The notes under the pieces are model-generated. The model had not been told where the DNA came from, ran no database searches, and saw nothing but the letters and a program-made list of their open reading frames with translations. The position numbers and the translations under genes were made by a program. DNA of 41,125 nucleotides from assembly GCA_964355045.1 (NCBI GenBank), contig CAYHCM010000011.1, positions 1-41,125 of the forward strand. Reading direction: 5' to 3'. The stretch comes from JABWCE01 sp964355045. Lineage in GTDB: Bacteria > Bacteroidota > Bacteroidia > NS11-12g > UBA9320. Positions 33,322 to 41,125 of this stretch are shown piece by piece (positions within the stretch are counted from its first letter, which is position 1; each line of letters opens with the position of its first letter).

Positions 33322-35391
33322 TTGAAAACAGTTTGTTTATTGCTAACACATGAAGATGCTAAATGCATTTACGCTTATTACAGAGATAAAAAACATATAG
33401 AGAATATTACTATTGTGGCACCTACTTTTGAAGGGATAATTTTAGCCAAAGAATTAAATATACCTTACAAAACTTATGAAGAAGTGGCATGGAATATAAA
33501 TAAAAATAAGCTATTTGATAAAGCCTACAAACAGGCGCATCAATGGCATCAAATACCACAGATACTAACTAATACTAATCTCAACGCTGTTAGAAAATAT
33601 AAGAAATATCCTATATTTGCAATGCACCAAAGTTTCCTGTTATTATCATTTACGGAAATACTTCAGGCTAATGAATTTATTAGCAATGTTATAAAACTGG
33701 AGAATCCGGATAAAGTAGTAGTGGGAAGACGAAATAATCCATTTAGTAACCCGGACCTATTATTTATTTTAACTGGGAGCAACGGTTTGGAAAGAGAGGC
33801 GGCAAAAAATATCTGCGTTAACCGGAAAATTATATTTGAAGAGATAGATATTAGTGAACGATCTGTTTCTTTAAGGCCACCCGGTATTTTATCCAAACTC
33901 AACAATTATCTGAGAAATCCAAAATTAGTTGCTTCAAAAATAATTTCTATTGTGAACCCCTTAATTGCTAAATCATTAAAAGCGAAAATATATTTTAAAT
34001 GGAAGTATGAGTGGAATCCGAAATTGACAGGACCAAAAATTCTGATTTTTGCATGGGGTGGATATTATTTTGAACAAATTAATAATTTGCTCGATCACCT
34101 CCTTTTAAATAAAGCCCGCGTTGCAATTATTATTATTGGTGGCAGAGTATCTAACGAGGAGGAAAAAATAGTATTACAAAAAGGAGTTCAGATTAATTAT
34201 AAATCAGACTTGTCTGTTGAAAACGAAGATTCTGTGATAAAAGAATGGAACGAGAAGTGTTTGCTTGCATATACAAGCATTGCAGATAATGAGGAGTTAA
34301 AGTTATACTTTACCGGCGATTCAGGGAATAGTTATTCAACTCTGGCTTTGGAAGCAATCAGAAAAGAATTATGTATAAATATTCCAAACACAATAATTGC
34401 ATTGATGCGCTCAGAATCCATCATTCATGAACTTGATCCGGATATGGTTTTTAACCAATTCGCTTATCACCCTAATGAAACATGCGATGTGTTGCCTGCC
34501 AGGATAAAAGGAATTCCAACCTTATCGGCTTCTCATGGAGTTTCGCTCTATTCTAATGCGAAAAGAGATTCTTTTGCTACTGAATTTAATGCCGTTGTTG
34601 GCTCCCTTTATAAAGATGCACTGATGATGGTCAATAGGGCTTCTTCTGATAAGATTATTCCCACAGGTGATAGCCGTTTAGAAAGAATAAAATATCAGAT
34701 GGAAACCAGTAAAGCTAAAATGGTTTTCGGCTTTAATCCGGATAAACCTTTATGTATATTCTGTGATACCAGCTCCTGGGCTGCTGTAACTTTAGAATAT
34801 CGTCATTCGGTTTTTCAAACTATAGAAAAAATATTGGCATTAAAAAAAGAGTTTCCAGAACTTCAAATCGTCTATAGAGTGCATCATGGTCCCGAATATG
34901 AATTTATGCAGATGTATTTTAAAAAGCTTGAAATTGCAGATGTTACATTTCAAATTTCACCTACTCCGCTATTTAAAGAGATTGTAAAGGCTGCGGATTT
35001 AGTTATATCCCATCATTCAAGCGCAATTACCGAAGCCTTATTGAGTGGAGTAAGAGTAATTTATTTATATGCCTTATCTGATGTTGAGCCTGCTTATTTT
35101 AATTGGGAAGTGATTAAAGTAGTAAATAATTTTGATAAATTAGCGGAAGCAGTAAAGAGTATTATTCAAGATCCTATTGACAAGCAGGAAGTAATAAAAT
35201 TGGCTCAACCTTTTTTTGAAAGGGTAATATGTGGTAATGATGGAAACGCATCAGAGCGATTAGCAAATATAATGTTGCAATTGGCAAAAAAATCAAATAC
35301 AGAAAGGATGGTTGGTTGGGGCGACTGGCTCGAAAGAATTGAAGCGTCAGTTCTATACGAATCCATAAGTTGCCTAGAAATTAAAAAATAG
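33322..35391 (+). CDS. Large GT-B-like capsule/nonulosonate transferase, putative
   Basis: The 689-residue protein starts KTVCLLLTHEDAKCIYAYYR from a TTG codon; no in-frame ATG is near. The C-terminal half has a GT-B-like layout with KPLCIFCDTSSWAAVTLEY and VYRVHHGPEYEF, and ADLVISHHSSAITEALLSGV, a nucleotide-sugar-binding-type helix as in CDP-glycerol transferases, KpsC/S and sialyltransferase-like enzymes. Lying directly after PseI, it is a reasonable candidate for the transferase that attaches the CMP-activated nonulosonate to the glycan. It could equally belong to another GT-B family. I do not recognise the N-terminal half. Confidence 0.55.
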   Translation: MKTVCLLLTHEDAKCIYAYYRDKKHIENITIVAPTFEGIILAKELNIPYKTYEEVAWNINKNKLFDKAYKQAHQWHQIPQILTNTNLNAVRKYKKYPIFAMHQSFLLLSFTEILQANEFISNVIKLENPDKVVVGRRNNPFSNPDLLFILTGSNGLEREAAKNICVNRKIIFEEIDISERSVSLRPPGILSKLNNYLRNPKLVASKIISIVNPLIAKSLKAKIYFKWKYEWNPKLTGPKILIFAWGGYYFEQINNLLDHLLLNKARVAIIIIGGRVSNEEEKIVLQKGVQINYKSDLSVENEDSVIKEWNEKCLLAYTSIADNEELKLYFTGDSGNSYSTLALEAIRKELCINIPNTIIALMRSESIIHELDPDMVFNQFAYHPNETCDVLPARIKGIPTLSASHGVSLYSNAKRDSFATEFNAVVGSLYKDALMMVNRASSDKIIPTGDSRLERIKYQMETSKAKMVFGFNPDKPLCIFCDTSSWAAVTLEYRHSVFQTIEKILALKKEFPELQIVYRVHHGPEYEFMQMYFKKLEIADVTFQISPTPLFKEIVKAADLVISHHSSAITEALLSGVRVIYLYALSDVEPAYFNWEVIKVVNNFDKLAEAVKSIIQDPIDKQEVIKLAQPFFERVICGNDGNASERLANIMLQLAKKSNTERMVGWGDWLERIEASVLYESISCLEIKK

Positions 35392-35743
35392 ATAAGTTCT
35401 ATCACCTGTATAAGACCCAAGATAAAAAGGTTACTTTATCATTCGGACAGCCGAATAAGTGCAGGATTCTACAGGATATATACTGATATTGCTGCTGGCG
35501 AGATTTTTATTGCGGACCTTGGACTAAACAAATTTCGAAACTAAACACTATGAGCGATGGCAATGAACAACCACGAAGAAGAACTTCGAGGTATCAGATG
35601 GAAAATATAAATTTTCGCAGCAGTACAGCGAGGTATAAAACCAACAAGATAAAATAAAATATTCACCAAACGTGCAGAGAAGGTTGAATCTTATGCGATT
35701 GCATGATTGTTTGACTCTATTATGAAAATAAGACATTACTAAA
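35392..35743. other. Decayed coding sequence
   Basis: The sequence looks coding but is broken in all frames. Fragments such as KKVTLSFGQPNKCRILQDIY and, after a shift, DIAAGEIFIADLGLNKFRN can be read to about 35544. They resemble the end of a YjeF-type (NAD(P)H-hydrate epimerase-like) domain, a weak resemblance. The remaining 200 bases show no recognisable frame. Confidence 0.35.
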
Positions 35744-35815
35744 ATGGAAAGGAAATTATTAATGGGATACGATTTAAATGGAATTGTTTATGACAATGGA
35801 ACTAGCAATAGATAA
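35744..35815 (+). pseudogene. Duplicated 5' head of the following methyltransferase gene
   Basis: The 23-codon frame reads MERKLLMGYDLNGIVYDNG and closes at 35813-35815. The intact gene at 35871 starts MTEQKMLMGYDNNGTVFDNG. The two share most residues and many bases, so a short 5' piece of this gene is duplicated 127 bases upstream. Confidence 0.75.
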
Positions 35816-35870
35816 AATATGTACAGGAATCTTAAATGGAGTAGATATAATATTAAACTAATTCTTAAAT

Positions 35871-37307
35871 ATGACTGAGCAAAAAATGTTAATGGGATAT
35901 GACAATAATGGAACTGTTTTCGATAATGGAGATCATATTTCCCGGATAATTATAGATGATTATAAGATGCGAGCAAAGGAGATCTTTAAAATTTATGAGA
36001 AACATGGGTTGAATACTTTGGGAATTGTAGAAACCGAAATGGAGAATGATTTATTTAAACACAAGAAGTATCTCATAACTTATCCGTATGAATGGACTTC
36101 CAATATGTATAAAGATGCGTTGCTTTTCCATTTGGAATTGCTGGTAAAATTGGATGACAATGATCTGATTCTAAAGGATTTTCTATTGAACAATGTAGTT
36201 TTTTGCAATACTCAACCTAAGTTCATAGATTTTTTGTCCCTGATAAATCGTGATGATATTATAAACGAAAAATGGTTAACAGAAGGAGGCTATCGTGGGG
36301 ATATCCGTTTCGCCATCATTGAAAAAATGCTGATACCCTATGCCCTGATTCCTTTTATGGCAATGGTATTTAAAGATTATAAATTGGCGAGGATCCTTTT
36401 AACAGAAAAGATTTGTAATTGCAATATAATAGTCCCTGAATGGTCTGATTTGCTTGTTCCGAAGCAAAAGAATTGGCTTAAAGTACTTGTTAAGAAAATC
36501 CTAAACTTGGATGCGAGGAGAAACCGAATCAGATCCTTTACAAATATTGAGAAGAAGGATTTTATTGCCTCCATCAAAAGCATCAAGAAGTTAATAAATG
36601 AAAGCGATGTGACACCTCCATCCAGTGGTTATACTGACTATTATGAGCTTAAAAATGAGAAACTTGACTTTGACGACAAGAGTGAATGGAAACATAAGCA
36701 ACTAAGCGTATACAATATCATAGAGAATAGCAAACCCGAATCGGTATTGGATATAGGTGCAAATACTGGTTGGAATTCAAGGTTGGCAGAACACTTGGGA
36801 GCGGAGGTAATTGCACTGGATATTGACGAATCTGCCATTGATAATTTGTATCTGCATAGTAAAAAACACACCCTGAAAATTACATCGCTTCTGATCCCTT
36901 TTGATAATCTTGAACTGGAGATTTATGGCCGTAAATATGACAGCGAAGCTTATAAGGACAAAAATTTTGACCATTATCCATTATATATGGCAGCGACTGA
37001 ACGTTTGGCCTGCGATTTAGTAATGGTTTTAGCTTTGCTTCATCACCTCATATTGGGAGAAGGCAAAGAGTTGAACTATATTTTTAAGGTGTTGCGCAAA
37101 CTTACCAAAAAGACACTTATTCTTGAATTTGTCGATCTTGAAGATGAAATGATAAAGAATGAGCCCAATTTCTTCGGAAATCTGAATCGCTTTAACAGAG
37201 ATAATTATAATCTGGACCTTATTGTGAAGTCTGGTCTGCTTAATTTTAATAGTGTTCAAGTAATGGAATCTCATCCTGAAACGAGAAAGTTATTGATATT
37301 TACTTAG
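35871..37307 (+). CDS. Class I SAM-dependent methyltransferase with N-terminal extension
   Basis: The 478-residue protein has a C-terminal Rossmann-type methyltransferase domain with motif I VLDIGANTGWNSRLAEH (about residues 292-308), the acidic end of strand 2 VIALDIDESA, and LACDLVMVLALLHHLIL. The N-terminal ~250 residues resemble the kinase-like/unknown region seen before such domains in polysaccharide loci (FLLNNVVFCNTQPKFIDFLS recalls a choline-kinase-like substrate loop, tentative). The product likely methylates a glycan or its precursor. It is separated from the preceding gene by decayed sequence and by a partial copy of its own start. Confidence 0.75.
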   Translation: MTEQKMLMGYDNNGTVFDNGDHISRIIIDDYKMRAKEIFKIYEKHGLNTLGIVETEMENDLFKHKKYLITYPYEWTSNMYKDALLFHLELLVKLDDNDLILKDFLLNNVVFCNTQPKFIDFLSLINRDDIINEKWLTEGGYRGDIRFAIIEKMLIPYALIPFMAMVFKDYKLARILLTEKICNCNIIVPEWSDLLVPKQKNWLKVLVKKILNLDARRNRIRSFTNIEKKDFIASIKSIKKLINESDVTPPSSGYTDYYELKNEKLDFDDKSEWKHKQLSVYNIIENSKPESVLDIGANTGWNSRLAEHLGAEVIALDIDESAIDNLYLHSKKHTLKITSLLIPFDNLELEIYGRKYDSEAYKDKNFDHYPLYMAATERLACDLVMVLALLHHLILGEGKELNYIFKVLRKLTKKTLILEFVDLEDEMIKNEPNFFGNLNRFNRDNYNLDLIVKSGLLNFNSVQVMESHPETRKLLIFT

Positions 37308-37339
37308 TTAGAAGATAAGCTTAGCCGTTTAAATAATTA

Positions 37340-37654
37340 ATGAAAAGCATCATAGTTTCCGGATGCTTGGGGTTTATCGGATCTCAACTTGCGGAGTTCT
37401 TTAAGAATCAATGTCAGGTAATAGGAATTGATAACCTTCCAAGAAAGGGGTATCAGGCTAATCTGGATATTTTAAACGCATACCCCAACTCTATTTTTCA
37501 TCGGGAAAACATATGTAATTTTGAGGGAATCTGTAAGATATTTAGCAAGGCAGAAGAAATTGACCTCATAATTCTTGAAGCCGGTCAGGTTGTCTTAACG
37601 ACCAGTGAAACTAACCCACGTGAAGATTTTGAGATTAAAGCTCTTGGTTTCTGA
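37340..37654 (+). pseudogene. Truncated NAD-dependent epimerase/dehydratase
   Basis: The 104-residue frame has SGCLGFIGSQLAEFFK, a GxxGxxG NAD motif, IGIDNLPRKGYQANLDIL, and TSETNPREDFEIKALGF, then a stop. The start is that of an extended SDR such as a CDP-paratose or UDP-sugar epimerase, but two thirds of the enzyme including the YxxxK pair is missing. The sequence after the stop is decayed, so this is a remnant. Confidence 0.82.
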
Positions 37655-37893
37655 CTTCCCCCTTAAATACGGGTTTTATTTTAAAAACCGCGGAATCAAT
37701 TTTAGACATTATTGTGCGAGAAATCTTTATGACGGGAGTTTCACGAATTTTGATCTGAATTCATATAATTAATGGAAGCTGAAATTTTTGAAGTTGAGAA
37801 TAATTAATAATTCTACTATCAGGCAAATTTCAAGGGAGATTCATCGGAAATTATAACTACTCTTTGCGAAATCCTGAAATGACTTAAGGTAAA
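37655..37893. other. Decayed coding sequence after the SDR remnant
   Basis: A frame from about 37664 reads YGFYFKNRGINFRHYCARNL then YDGSFTNFDLNSYN-stop at about 37770, protein-like and probably the C-terminal end of a lost gene that I cannot name. A second piece with NFKGDSSEIITTLCEILK ends near 37875. No intact gene is present. Confidence 0.4.
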
Positions 37894-38397
37894 ATGAAAT
37901 TTATTTCAATTATTATTCCCGCATATAATCGTGGCCACATGATCGGTATTACACTTGAGAGTTTCCTCGCTCAGAATTATCCCAAGAATCAATACGAGAT
38001 AATTGTATCGGATAATAATTCAAAAGACAATACTGCCGAAGTAGTAAAAAGATTTATAGGAAAAACTGCAGTGCCGGTTATTTACCATCTTGAACAGAGG
38101 CAAGGGGTACACTTTGCGAGGAACGCTGCTGCTCATCTTTCAAAAGGAGATATTCTTTATTATACTGATGATGATATGATAGCAGACAATAATCTGCTAG
38201 CAGGAATAGCAAAGTTGTTCTTACTCGATAAAAAAATAGCTTCAGCTACTGGCAAAGTTTTACCCAAATGGAAGCAAAAGTTAAGAAGGCAAAACAAACC
38301 TATACTTCTTACGATAATTTTCCAACCATACTTGATTATATCAAAATATAACCTCTTTATTAAATCATCAAAAATAATTATCTCAAGTTTATGCTAA
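37894..38397 (+). pseudogene. Glycosyltransferase family 2, N-terminal part only
   Basis: The 167-residue frame begins FISIIIPAYNRGHMIGITLE, has IIVSDNNSKDNTAEVVKRF and the DxD-type YYTDDDMIADN, the nucleotide-sugar-binding half of a GT2 (GT-A) enzyme. After ATGKVLPKWKQ the acceptor half is absent and the reading changes to a lysine-rich tail. In another frame the same bases give AKVKKAKQTYTSYDNFPTIL and a stop, more protein-like, so two gene pieces seem joined near 38280. It overlaps the next ATG by 7 bases. Confidence 0.7.
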
Positions 38398-39611
38398 ATA
38401 GAATAGCTAAAAAGCTCTATATAAAAATCGCAAAGTTGTTAACAAAAGATTATAAGACATTAAAAGTGCCTCTTGAAAAAATCTTAATGGGTGCTGAAGG
38501 AGACACCCTAAAAGGAATTGAGTACGCTCATTTAACAGGAAATTATTTGCGTACTTCAACCAAGTGTCAAAATGGACCCCATTTAAAATTATTAAAAGAT
38601 TTTGAAGAATCTGGTTATAGATGCCTTGATGAAATTAATTTTATAGATTCCGATTATTACAAAAATGCCTTAGAATCTATACATTATTTTGGCGATTATT
38701 TCCCTTATGTAAAAAGCCCATCAGATATAAAAATTTCGGCGGAACGTTTTTTATTACAATATGAAAATAAAGATATATCAAAATATCCGGCAGAGGGCCA
38801 TAACAACCATTCTGATTTAATCGAACTTAGACCGATTGAGGATACCGACCTTTATCAGGTTAAGGCAGGAAATCATAGAATCGCGTTTGCTATTATGAAG
38901 GGGGCGGGGGACATTCAAGCAAAAGTTTTTCACAAACAAAAAACTAAAACCTTTTTTCAGGATATCGTAAATAAGGTAATTTGGGATAACGGAAAAGAAT
39001 TGTATCAACCTATTGAATTGCCAGAATTTAAAAACTCCATAGTGATTCGGAAGTCGAGAGATAGGGTTAATAAAATTAATAAATTTTTAACTAACGACTA
39101 TCCGGATTATTTAGGTCAAAGTATTTTAGATGTTGGATCTTATTTCGGATGGTTTTTGGCTGAATACAATAAAATGGGTTTCGAAGCATTCGGTGTAGAA
39201 AGAGACCATTTAGCATCCGAAGTGGCCGAAAAGTTTTTCAAAATAAATTCTGGTCTTTTATTTAAAATGCCTATTGAACTTTTTATCAATAAATATAGTC
39301 ACAAGAAGTATGATTTTATTTCTTTTTTAAGCGTTTTGCATCATTTTATACTTGAGAAATCATACGTAAAACCTGATGTGCTTTTTCAGAAGTTATCCGT
39401 TATGACAAAAAGAATTATGTTTTTTGAGACAGGTGAAGAGCATGAAAAAATGTTTCGAGGTTCCTTGGATGGTTGGAATGAGGAAAGAATTGCTGAATTT
39501 GTTAAACAGAATAGTGATTTTAAAAAAATTGTCAAATTGGGCCGAGATTCCGACAATGTTGGAAAATATAGTGATTCCTATAACAGGATGCTTTATGCGT
39601 TTATTAAATAA
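38391..39611 (+). CDS. SAM-dependent methyltransferase with ParB-like N-terminal segment
   Basis: The 406-residue protein has a ParB/sulfiredoxin-like segment (LIELRPIEDTDLYQVKAGNH, RIAFAIMKGAGDIQAKV, about residues 143-180) and a C-terminal methyltransferase domain with motif I ILDVGSYFGWFLAEYN (about 245-260), GVERD at strand 2 and FISFLSVLHHFI. Together with the 35871 gene this gives two large methyltransferases in the locus, likely for decorating or capping the glycan. That would suit Wzt-type export, where a modified end can signal termination; this link is an inference. Confidence 0.75.
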   Translation: MLNRIAKKLYIKIAKLLTKDYKTLKVPLEKILMGAEGDTLKGIEYAHLTGNYLRTSTKCQNGPHLKLLKDFEESGYRCLDEINFIDSDYYKNALESIHYFGDYFPYVKSPSDIKISAERFLLQYENKDISKYPAEGHNNHSDLIELRPIEDTDLYQVKAGNHRIAFAIMKGAGDIQAKVFHKQKTKTFFQDIVNKVIWDNGKELYQPIELPEFKNSIVIRKSRDRVNKINKFLTNDYPDYLGQSILDVGSYFGWFLAEYNKMGFEAFGVERDHLASEVAEKFFKINSGLLFKMPIELFINKYSHKKYDFISFLSVLHHFILEKSYVKPDVLFQKLSVMTKRIMFFETGEEHEKMFRGSLDGWNEERIAEFVKQNSDFKKIVKLGRDSDNVGKYSDSYNRMLYAFIK

Positions 39612-39731
39612 TGGATTTAATGTTAATTTTTTCTTTTTTGCATTTGGGCATGGGACTTTCGTTTTTTCCCTTACTCCTTTCGAAAAACTCAAAATATCTC
39701 TTCTCCTCCGATATAAATCTCTCTAAGAAAA

Positions 39732-40772
39732 ATGAATATATCAATTATTTTACCAACTTATAACCGATCGCAACAACTATTTCGAGTTTTGGATAGTTTG
39801 ATGCCCTTAAAATTTGATAAAAAGAAATACGAAATTATTATTGTAGATAACGCCTCCACAGATATAACTAAAATAGTTGTAGATGAGCATATTCAAAAAT
39901 TTCCATTTCATAATATTAGGTATTATTATGATGATGTTCCAGGTTTGTTGACAGGCAGACACCGTGGCGCACTAGAGGCGAAGGCTGAAATTCTTGTGTT
40001 TATTGATGATGATATTCATCCAGATAAAGGGTGGTTAGCTGCGATTTTCGAAACTTTTAAAAGATATCCCGGTACAAATATAGTTGGCGGAAAGTGCTTG
40101 CCAATATTTGAGACTAAACCACCTGATTGGTTAAACTATTTTTGGTACACCCTTCCTGATGGAGGGAAAACAATGGGGGATTTAAGTTTATGTGATTTTG
40201 GTGATAAAGAAAAGGAAATAAGTCCGCTTTTAGTTTGGGGTTTAAATTATTCCATTCGAAAAAAGACTTTATTCGAATTGGGAGGGTTTCACCCTGATTG
40301 CATTCCATCCCAATTTCAGCATTTTCAGGGGGATGGAGAATCTGGTTTATCTGCAAAAGCCATAACGAAAGGATACAAAGCCATTTATCAACCTAAGGCA
40401 CTCGTTTACCATGAAGTTCCAACTGAAAGAATGACTTTGGGGTATTTTGACAAACGTTATTTTTATCAGGGAATTTGCGATTCATATACGGAAATAAGGA
40501 GCAATAAAGGATTTACAAACGGAGACCCTATTTATATTATTAAAAGAAATATTAAAAATATCATGCGACCAATTTATCGTATGTTTTTTCCAAAACCTAA
40601 AGTATCAATTCCTGACGAAAGTAATTTTGAAAAGGAAATGCTTTTTGCAAGATTTAGAGCCATGGAAAAAGCCGGATATAATTTCCATCAAGAAATAGCA
40701 CGAAAAAATCCTTTCATTTTAAACTGGATACTTAAAAAAGATTACTTTAATTATAATCTCCCAGAACTATAA
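39732..40772 (+). CDS. Glycosyltransferase family 2
   Basis: The 346-residue GT-A enzyme starts NISIILPTYNRSQQLFRVLD, with YEIIIVDNASTDIT, the metal-binding LVFIDDDIHPDKGW and the acceptor-side segments PPDWLNYFWYTLPDG and FQHFQGDGESGLSAKAITKG. It is complete and resembles GT2 enzymes of O-antigen loci with a 'PPxWL' insertion. The sugar transferred cannot be predicted. It starts 120 bases after the methyltransferase; that gap has no convincing gene. Confidence 0.88.
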   Translation: MNISIILPTYNRSQQLFRVLDSLMPLKFDKKKYEIIIVDNASTDITKIVVDEHIQKFPFHNIRYYYDDVPGLLTGRHRGALEAKAEILVFIDDDIHPDKGWLAAIFETFKRYPGTNIVGGKCLPIFETKPPDWLNYFWYTLPDGGKTMGDLSLCDFGDKEKEISPLLVWGLNYSIRKKTLFELGGFHPDCIPSQFQHFQGDGESGLSAKAITKGYKAIYQPKALVYHEVPTERMTLGYFDKRYFYQGICDSYTEIRSNKGFTNGDPIYIIKRNIKNIMRPIYRMFFPKPKVSIPDESNFEKEMLFARFRAMEKAGYNFHQEIARKNPFILNWILKKDYFNYNLPEL

Positions 40773-40860
40773 CAAGATTTAATCATTTGAAAAAAATTGA
40801 GAAATAATAAAAAATGATTAATCCACAATAAAAGTACATTTATTTGGTAAGAATAGAAAA

Positions 40861-41125
40861 ATGCTAGAAGAAATACGACATAACAACCTGATACTTTCTG
40901 TAATTATTAGGGCGGACTATCATAAAGAAGGGATTTCTTTTTTTACACCTAATAATTTTTCTCAGCAATTGGGATATATGAATAGGTCAGCGGGGTATAT
41001 TATTCCACCTCATGTTCATAATATTGTGCCTAGAAATGTTGATCTCACACAAGAAGTACTTTTTATTCGTAGTGGTAAGGTTCGTGTGGACTTTTATGAT
41101 AATGAAAAAAAATATTTAGAAAGCA
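40861..41125 (+). CDS. Cupin-fold protein of polysaccharide loci, 3' end beyond the window
   Basis: The first 88 residues are visible: MLEEIRHNNLILSVIIRADY, then EGISFFTPNNFSQQLGYMN, IPPHVHNIVPRNVDLTQEVL and FIRSGKVRVDFYDNEKKYLE. The PHVHN motif and the following glycine-rich turn suit a small metal-binding cupin (WxcM/FdtA-unrelated type) common in Bacteroidota and Campylobacter glycan clusters. The end of the window truncates it. The function is unknown. Confidence 0.7.
   Translation, partial: MLEEIRHNNLILSVIIRADYHKEGISFFTPNNFSQQLGYMNRSAGYIIPPHVHNIVPRNVDLTQEVLFIRSGKVRVDFYDNEKKYLES

Noticed and set aside
39612..39731. Short frame with FAFGHGTFVFSLTPFEKLKI
   Set aside because: Continues from an alternative frame of the methyltransferase gene; too short and with no recognisable family, so not listed as a gene.

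Overview
The window is from a low-G+C member of the Bacteroidota, probably an uncultured one assembled as a scaffold: there is a 100-N gap inside a repeat. Support for this comes from a UpxY/NusG-type antiterminator heading a polysaccharide locus, a Wza/Wzc pair whose kinase ends in a YG-repeat tyrosine tail, starts without Shine-Dalgarno sequences, and families typical of the phylum (four-helix-bundle S23-like proteins, ORF6N, RhuM, HU-like, DUF6922/AbiEii). No rRNA, tRNA or CRISPR array was recognised. Only the HU-like gene is on the minus strand.

Region 1 (1-8.0 kb) is the head of a surface-polysaccharide locus: UpxY antiterminator, Wza-like export lipoprotein, Wzc-like tyrosine kinase, then a UDP-HexNAc dehydrogenase and a C4-epimerase that together would make a UDP-HexNAcA precursor. 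Region 2 (8.0-22.3 kb) is accessory cargo: AAA ATPases, an antitoxin/PemK pair, two ORF6N genes, two RhuM-type genes, two S23-like genes, an HU-like gene, a DUF6922/AbiEii pair and HipBA. The ABC-2 permease of the exporter sits in the middle of this cargo. Many cargo genes are frameshifted, truncated or interrupted. Region 3 (22.3-33.3 kb) is compact: the full ABC ATPase (Wzt), then a pseudaminic-acid-type operon (PseB, PseC, associated methylase, sugar amidotransferase with HisH/HisF partners, cytidylyltransferase, two GNATs, formyltransferase, PIG-L deacetylase, PseI). No PseG is seen. Region 4 (33.3-41.1 kb) holds glycosyltransferases, two large methyltransferases, several decayed gene pieces and a cupin gene cut by the window end.

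Three things stand out. (a) Almost every junction from 1 to 22.3 kb is filled with degenerate short-word arrays. A C-poor array (GGTTGAGG, GTAGAAAAGTAG or GGGTTTCGAG type) usually comes first, and its G-poor complement (CCTCAACC, CTACTTTTCTAC, AAACCCGAAAC) runs up to the next start codon. The arrays stop at the wzt start. (b) The first ~25-40 codons of a different wzt, with its AAACCCGAAAC leader, occur four times (10870, 11942, 13008, 15041), each joined directly to an ORF6N or RhuM gene, three of them overlapping or nearly abutting it. (c) A ~90-bp miniature element interrupts two unrelated genes (11137-11228 and 19476-19565) with the same end sequences. Together these suggest a recombination-prone locus in which leader segments, cargo genes and small insertions are shuffled between word arrays, next to a compact sugar operon free of them.
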